Shown: positions 59,543 to 64,000 of the stretch, piece by piece
Layout: each line of letters begins with the position of its first letter
Position numbering within the stretch: the first letter of the stretch is position 1
Origin: Pseudomonas sp. RC10
Lineage (GTDB): Bacteria > Pseudomonadota > Gammaproteobacteria > Pseudomonadales > Pseudomonadaceae
Length of the DNA: 64,000 bases
Assembly (NCBI RefSeq): GCF_038397775.1
Contig: NZ_CP151650.1
Coordinates: 6,343,001 to 6,407,000 of the forward strand
Direction of reading: 5' to 3'
Translations under genes and position numbers: made by a program
The notes under the pieces: generated by a model
Seen by the model: the letters and a program-made list of their open reading frames with translations, nothing else
Database searches by the model: none
Told to the model about the DNA's origin: nothing

Positions 59543-59980
59543 TTATTGTTTACGCGCGACACGTTCAAGCAATGCCGTCAGCTCATCGAGCTTAGCAGAG
59601 AGTGTCTCAACATCATGTTTAGACGGAATGCCAATGCGATTCAAGGCGCTGGCCACACGGCGGTCGAAGGCGCTCTCGATTTTGTCGAGTTGCACTTCCA
59701 CACGGCCTTTGGCTTTGGTGATTTCGCCGGTGACTTCATCCTTCGCCGAATCGATTTCGCTGTTGGCGGCTTCGATTTTTTCGTCGATGACTTTCTTGGC
59801 TTTCTTTTCGGTCTGCTCGCCGGTCTTGATCAGCTCTTTGACGTACTCAGCGCCTTCCTGCCCGGCCTTCACGTAGGCACCCAGGCCTGCGAGCCAGATT
59901 TTGCGGGCGTAGAGACGAACCTCGGAGAACGTCTTCGCTTCTTCGGCTTCGATTTTTTTCTTCAGAATCACTTTGGCCAT
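59543..59980 (-). CDS. phaI: PHA granule phasin PhaI
   Basis: A 145-residue phasin that coats PHA granules. It shares with PhaF the amphipathic segment IWLAGLGAYVKA and the coiled coil LSAKLDELTALLERV but has no basic repeat tail. The ATG at 59980 (MAKVILKKK) is preceded by AGGTGCACC and fits the family start; upstream residues do not. It is first gene of phaIF. Confidence 0.95.
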   Translation of the reverse strand: MAKVILKKKIEAEEAKTFSEVRLYARKIWLAGLGAYVKAGQEGAEYVKELIKTGEQTEKKAKKVIDEKIEAANSEIDSAKDEVTGEITKAKGRVEVQLDKIESAFDRRVASALNRIGIPSKHDVETLSAKLDELTALLERVARKQ

Positions 59981-60095
59981 GGTGCACCTCACGCTCGAAA
60001 GGGATAAGAGGAACCGCCCCGCAGACGGGGGCATGGGCACAAAGTAGAGAGAAAAATTAGAAAGCTCACCCTAGACGATGAGCACGACGAGCAAC

Positions 60096-60184
60096 TGTAG
60101 GAGTGAGCTTGCTCGCGATAGCGGTATGTCTGTAGACGCATCGAGGGCCGACGAACTGCTATCGCGAGCAAGCTCACTCCTACA
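60096..60184. repeat. REP palindrome pair upstream of phaI
   Basis: Inverted copies of the TAGGAGTGAGCTTGCTCGCG family at 60096-60119 and 60161-60184, in the gap between phaI and the PHA-system small protein (both minus strand). Confidence 0.92.
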
Positions 60185-60242
60185 GACTCTCGGCCTACGT
60201 TACAGCGCTAGCGCCCGCAAGCCACGCTCCTAAAATAGGCCA

Positions 60243-60521
60243 TCAGGCAATAAGCGCTTTATCCAGCTGCCGCTCGACCTCAGACTGGATCGTGCTGCTC
60301 ATCGCCGACAGGAAGAAATTCAGCTCGATGTTGACCCGCACCAGCGCGTCTTCCACCTCAACGGTGCCTTTGGCGCCCTTGCCTTCCAGCGACACGGTGT
60401 CGCCATTCCAGCTGTGCTCGATGCCATATTTGTCGCCCAGCTTCTCGGCCAGCAGTTCGGCTTTCTCGCGAGCCTTATCCTTGCCCAGTGCATGCGGGCG
60501 TTCCACGGTAATACGGGCCAT
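60243..60521 (-). CDS. Polyhydroxyalkanoic acid system family small protein
   Basis: A 92-residue basic/acidic protein (MARITVERPHALGKDKA) of the family found near PHA genes, with an SRPBCC-like short domain predicted from the pattern of strands (TVSLEGKGAKGTVEVED) and a C-terminal helix. Its function is not known; a granule-region role is suggested by linkage only. GGAGCC lies just upstream of the start. It is divergent from ubiE. Confidence 0.85.
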   Translation of the reverse strand: MARITVERPHALGKDKAREKAELLAEKLGDKYGIEHSWNGDTVSLEGKGAKGTVEVEDALVRVNIELNFFLSAMSSTIQSEVERQLDKALIA

Positions 60522-60662
60522 TGGCGGGCTCCTTCATCGGCCTAAATCGTCGGGCCACTATACCAGCGGCGTTCGGCGAAGAAACTGTTGGCGGTGAGCC
60601 TTGTCAAGACAAAGCCAGCCCCGACGATTAGAATGGCGGCACTTTATTCCGGTGACAGCGAT

Positions 60663-61433
60663 ATGAACGATCCGCGCAAAGGCAGCGATGCCGAACCCAC
60701 CACCCACTTCGGTTACAAAACCGTCGCTGAAAGCCAGAAGGCCGAGAAAGTCGCCGAGGTTTTCCACTCCGTGGCGGCCAAGTACGACCTGATGAACGAC
60801 GTGCTGTCCGGCGGCATGCACCGCCTCTGGAAGCGTTTCACCATCGAGCTGTCCGGTGTGCGCACCGGCAACCGCGTGCTGGACATCGCAGGCGGTACGG
60901 GCGATTTGGCCAAGAAATTCTCCCACCTGGTCGGTCCGACCGGTGAAGTGGTGCTGGCCGACATCAACGCGTCGATGCTGAAAGTCGGTCGCGACCGCCT
61001 GCTCGACCGTGGCGTGGCAGGTAATATCAAGTTCGTCCAGGCCGACGCTGAAAAGCTGCCGTTCCCGGACAACCATTTCGACTGCGTGACCATCGCATTC
61101 GGCCTGCGCAACGTCACTCACAAAGAAGACGCCATTCGCTCGATGCTGCGCGTCCTCAAGCCGGGTGGCCGCCTGCTGGTGCTGGAATTTTCCAAGCCAA
61201 CCAACAAAGTCATGTCCAAGGTCTACGACGCCTATTCGTTCGCGTTCATGCCGTTGGCGGGCAAGCTGATCACCAACGACTCGGAAAGCTATCGCTACCT
61301 GGCCGAATCGATCCGCATGCACCCGGATCAAGAAACCCTGAAGTCAATGATGGTAGAGGCCGGTTTCGATCGCGTGACCTACCACAACATGACCTCCGGC
61401 ATCGTCGCTCTGCACCGTGGTATCAAGCCCTGA
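60663..61433 (+). CDS. ubiE: Ubiquinone/menaquinone biosynthesis C-methyltransferase
   Basis: A 256-residue SAM methyltransferase that C-methylates the demethoxy-ubiquinol ring. The SAM motif [12 protein letters not shown] and the family motifs [11 protein letters not shown] and [12 protein letters not shown] are present. The ATG at 60663 is preceded by GGTGACAGCG and matches the family N terminus. It overlaps ubiJ by one base (TGATG). Confidence 0.96.
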   Translation: MNDPRKGSDAEPTTHFGYKTVAESQKAEKVAEVFHSVAAKYDLMNDVLSGGMHRLWKRFTIELSGVRTGNRVLDIAGGTGDLAKKFSHLVGPTGEVVLADINASMLKVGRDRLLDRGVAGNIKFVQADAEKLPFPDNHFDCVTIAFGLRNVTHKEDAIRSMLRVLKPGGRLLVLEFSKPTNKVMSKVYDAYSFAFMPLAGKLITNDSESYRYLAESIRMHPDQETLKSMMVEAGFDRVTYHNMTSGIVALHRGIKP

Positions 61434-62056
61434 TGCTGATCAGCGGCTTGCTCGCCAGTGCCGAGCACGGCATCAACCGTGTGCTGCAAATGGACAGCAC
61501 AGCCTTGCCACGCCTTGATCGGCTGAGCGGCAAGGTGATTGCGGTCGAATGCACCAGCCCGGCGTTTCACCTGCACATTCTGCCCAGCGACGAAGGCCTG
61601 ATGTTGGCCTCGCGCTGGGAAGCAGGCGCTGACGTGACCCTGCGTGCCCCGGCCGCTAGCCTGATGCGCCTCGCCTTGAGCAAGGACAAGAACGCCGTGC
61701 TGCACAGCCCGGAGGTCGAGCTGGATGGCGAAAGCGCCGTGCTACTGGAGTTGGTGGGCGTGTTGCAGGACCTGGACCTCGACTGGGAATACGAGCTGCA
61801 ACGCTGGCTCGGTCCGGTCGCCACGCCGCTGATCGGTGGCCATCTGCGCAACAGCGCACGCTGGACCCAAGAGAGCATGGCGAGCCTGAGCCACAACCTG
61901 GCCGAATACCTGGCCGAAGAATCCCGCACCCTGGTCGGCAAACGCGAGGCTGAAGCCCGCTTCGCCGAACTGGATCAGACCAAACAAGACCTGGAACGCC
62001 TCGAAGCCCGCTTCGAGCGTCTGGCCCACTTCCTCAAATCCAGCGATAACGCATGA
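61433..62056 (+). CDS. ubiJ: Ubiquinone biosynthesis accessory factor UbiJ
   Basis: A 207-residue SCP2-domain protein that binds hydrophobic ubiquinone intermediates and, with UbiK, supports the Ubi metabolon. The SCP2 fold spans about 20-115 ([17 protein letters not shown]), and the C terminus is a long coiled coil ([18 protein letters not shown]). It is coupled by one-base and 4-base overlaps to ubiE and ubiB. Confidence 0.94.
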   Translation: MLISGLLASAEHGINRVLQMDSTALPRLDRLSGKVIAVECTSPAFHLHILPSDEGLMLASRWEAGADVTLRAPAASLMRLALSKDKNAVLHSPEVELDGESAVLLELVGVLQDLDLDWEYELQRWLGPVATPLIGGHLRNSARWTQESMASLSHNLAEYLAEESRTLVGKREAEARFAELDQTKQDLERLEARFERLAHFLKSSDNA

Positions 62057-63672
62057 GCCTGCTTGCCGTCCGCCGCCTGTTTCGCATCCAGCGTGTCGTA
62101 ATCCGTTACCGCCTCGATGATCTTTTGTTCGCCCTGCCACTGCCGTGGTGGCTGCTCGCCGTGCGTTTCGTGCTGCCGTGGCGCTGGATTCCGCGACGCA
62201 AAAGCGAGCTGACCCGAGGTGCGCGCCTGCGATTGGCGTTGCAGGATCTCGGGCCGATCTTCATCAAGTTCGGCCAGTTGCTTTCGACCCGCCGTGACCT
62301 GCTGCCCGAAGACATCGCCGACGAGCTGATGATGCTCCAGGACCGCGTGCCGCCGTTCGAATCCGAGAAGGCGATTGCCCTGATCGAGTCGCAGTTGGGC
62401 GCGAAGATCAACGACGTGTTCAGTCGTTTCGATGTTGCGCCGTTGGCGTCCGCGTCGGTGGCGCAGGTTCACGCCGCTCGCCTCAAGACCGGCGAAGAAG
62501 TGGTCGTGAAAGTCGTGCGTCCGGGCCTGAAACCGGTCATCGGCTCCGACCTTGCCTGGCTGTTCATCCTCGCCAAGATCGCCGAGCGTTTGTCTGCCGA
62601 CGCCCGCTTGCTGCACCCGGTGGACGTGGTCGCCGACTACGAGAAGACCATCTACGACGAACTCGACCTATTGCGCGAAGCGGCGAACTCCAGCCAGCTG
62701 CGCCGCAACTTCGAAGGCTCGACGATGCTGTACGTGCCTCAGGTCTATTGGGACTGGTGCCGCCCGAAAGTGCTAGTGATGGAGCGGATTTACGGCGTTC
62801 AGGTAACCGATCTCGCGACCCTCGCCGATCAGCGCACCGACATGAAGAAACTGGCCGAGCGTGGTGTGGAGCTGTTCTTCACCCAAGTGTTCAGGGACAG
62901 CTTCTTTCACGCCGACATGCACCCTGGCAACATTTTCGTCAGCACGGTTTCGCCGTGGGACCCGCAATACATCGCCATCGACTGTGGCATCGTCGGCAGC
63001 CTGACCCCGGAAGACCAGGATTATCTGGCGCGCAACCTGTTTGCATTCTTCAAGCGGGATTATCGTCGTGTCGCGCAGCTGCACATCGATTCCGGCTGGG
63101 TGCCCGCTGAGACCAAGCTCAACGAATTTGAAGCCGCGATTCGTACCGTGTGCGAGCCGATCTTCGAGAAACCGCTCAAGGATATTTCCTTCGGTCAGGT
63201 GCTGATGCGCCTGTTCCAGACCGCGCGTCGCTTCAACATGGAAGTGCAGCCGCAACTGGTGCTGTTGCAGAAAACCCTGCTCAACATCGAAGGCCTGGGC
63301 CGTCAGTTGTACCCGGAACTGGACTTGTGGAGCACCGCGCAGCCGTTTCTGGAACGCTGGATGCGCGAGCGCGTCAGCCCTAAAACGCTGATCGGCAACC
63401 TGCAATCTCAGGTCGAACAGATTCCGCATCTGGCCAACATGACCCGCGATCTGCTGGAGCGCCTCTCGCAGCCGCACAGGTCCGATCCTGCGCCTCCGTA
63501 CTCGCGCAAGGGCGACCACTGGGCGCTGCGCCTGATCGGCGCCGCGTTGCTCGGCGGTGGCGTGGTGCTGGCGACGGCCCATACTCAATCAGGCGACGAA
63601 CTGATCGCGCTGAGTGCCTGGCCCGCGCTGCTGATGCTGGTCGCCGGGCTCTATCTGGTCGTGCGCCGATAG
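62053..63672 (+). CDS. ubiB: Ubiquinone biosynthesis kinase-like protein UbiB
   Basis: A 539-residue ADCK/ABC1 atypical kinase. The hallmark KxGQ motif [16 protein letters not shown], the Ala-rich loop [11 protein letters not shown], the VVVKVVRPG lysine and the HADMHPGN catalytic/metal motif are all present. Two membrane segments close the C terminus (about 495-535). It acts as ATPase in ubiquinone synthesis. It is the last gene of the ubiEJB operon. Confidence 0.96.
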   Translation: MSLLAVRRLFRIQRVVIRYRLDDLLFALPLPWWLLAVRFVLPWRWIPRRKSELTRGARLRLALQDLGPIFIKFGQLLSTRRDLLPEDIADELMMLQDRVPPFESEKAIALIESQLGAKINDVFSRFDVAPLASASVAQVHAARLKTGEEVVVKVVRPGLKPVIGSDLAWLFILAKIAERLSADARLLHPVDVVADYEKTIYDELDLLREAANSSQLRRNFEGSTMLYVPQVYWDWCRPKVLVMERIYGVQVTDLATLADQRTDMKKLAERGVELFFTQVFRDSFFHADMHPGNIFVSTVSPWDPQYIAIDCGIVGSLTPEDQDYLARNLFAFFKRDYRRVAQLHIDSGWVPAETKLNEFEAAIRTVCEPIFEKPLKDISFGQVLMRLFQTARRFNMEVQPQLVLLQKTLLNIEGLGRQLYPELDLWSTAQPFLERWMRERVSPKTLIGNLQSQVEQIPHLANMTRDLLERLSQPHRSDPAPPYSRKGDHWALRLIGAALLGGGVVLATAHTQSGDELIALSAWPALLMLVAGLYLVVRR

Positions 63673-63728
63673 CCATCGGGACGAGCCGCTGGCACACTAA
63701 CCCACCCACCCATCGGCCGGAGCCGACG

Positions 63729-64000
63729 ATGAAAGACTGGCTGGACGAGATTAAATGGGACAGTGACGGTTTGGTGCCAGCGATTGCGCAGGACCACAAG
63801 ACCGGGCGCGTCCTGATGATGGCCTGGATGAACCGCGAAGCACTGAGCCTGACGGCCACCGAGAACCGCGCCATCTACTGGTCGCGCTCCCGTGGCAAAT
63901 TGTGGCGCAAAGGCGAAGAATCGGGCCATGTGCAGAAATTGCACGAACTGCGTCTGGACTGCGACGCCGACGTCATCATTCTGATGGTCGAGCAGATCGG
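63729..64000 (+). CDS. hisI: Phosphoribosyl-AMP cyclohydrolase (partial, 3' end outside window)
   Basis: The first 90 residues are visible. [22 protein letters not shown] and [18 protein letters not shown] are signatures of HisI, which opens the adenine ring of PR-AMP in histidine synthesis. The DCDAD motif provides metal ligands. The gene is cut by the window end. It lies 56 bases after ubiB, the usual order before tat genes. Confidence 0.94.
   Translation, partial: MKDWLDEIKWDSDGLVPAIAQDHKTGRVLMMAWMNREALSLTATENRAIYWSRSRGKLWRKGEESGHVQKLHELRLDCDADVIILMVEQI

Noticed and set aside
60017..60030. CCCCG/CGGGG hairpin in the phaI leader as a terminator or riboswitch
   Set aside because: The stem is five base pairs with no U-run or conserved aptamer; it is probably incidental.

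Overview
The window is a chromosomal stretch of a Pseudomonas, most likely from the P. fluorescens/P. syringae side of the genus. Several things point there: the gene order pilMNOPQ-aroK-aroB-SPOR/AAA-gltBD-hemE facing mrcA, the order rpmE/priA-argS-SPOR-hslVU-phaC1ZC2D-phaFI-ubiEJB-hisI, the medium-chain-length polyhydroxyalkanoate (PHA) genes, and many REP palindromes of classic Pseudomonas types. No rRNA, tRNA, CRISPR array, prophage or insertion sequence was seen.

Layout. (1) 1-9719, plus strand: the 3' part of an aryl polyene (xanthomonadin-like) biosynthetic cluster. It holds a thioesterase end, a LolA-like carrier, an MMPL exporter, a flavoprotein with flavin-dependent halogenase motifs, a methyltransferase, a DUF3261 lipoprotein, ketosynthase, dehydratase, ketoreductase, a second ketosynthase and a small secreted protein. 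(2) 9891-12162: a divergent LysR regulator and MFS exporter. (3) 12173-23042, minus strand: a GbpA/CbpD-type lytic polysaccharide monooxygenase followed by a complete, tightly overlapping type II secretion operon gspCDEFGHIJKLM. (4) 23396-39537, minus strand: the conserved run pilMNOPQ, aroK, aroB, a DamX-like AAA/SPOR protein, gltB, gltD and hemE. (5) 39744-52660: mrcA, maeB, a secreted nuclease, rpmE, priA, argS, an FtsN-like SPOR protein, hslVU and a DUF971 gene. (6) 53013-60521: the PHA cluster phaC1-phaZ-phaC2-phaD facing phaI-phaF, plus a PHA-system small protein. (7) 60663-64000: ubiE-ubiJ-ubiB and the start of hisI.

How the parts work together. The aryl polyene genes form a translationally coupled line from chain building (two ketosynthases with full Cys-His-His triads, ketoreductase, dehydratase) to tailoring (halogenase-like flavoprotein, methyltransferase) and export or outer-membrane placement (MMPL, LolA-like, lipoprotein). 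The secretion block pairs a chitin-active copper oxidase with the machine that probably exports it. It carries its own pseudopilins but no prepilin peptidase, so it must borrow one from the type IV pilus system. The PHA block holds polymerases, depolymerase, regulator and granule-coat phasins.

The most notable observations are a REP palindrome pair sitting in frame inside the signal-peptide region of the LolA-like gene, halogenase motifs next to a methyltransferase in the polyene cluster, the LPMO placed at the head of the secretion operon, an intrinsic terminator (apparently for rpmE) embedded in the signal-peptide codons of the downstream nuclease, and a large stem-loop between gltB and gltD built from a repeat family that also lies downstream of gltD. 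No clearly new multi-gene system was proven. The polyene and LPMO-secretion blocks are the best candidates for unusual biology.
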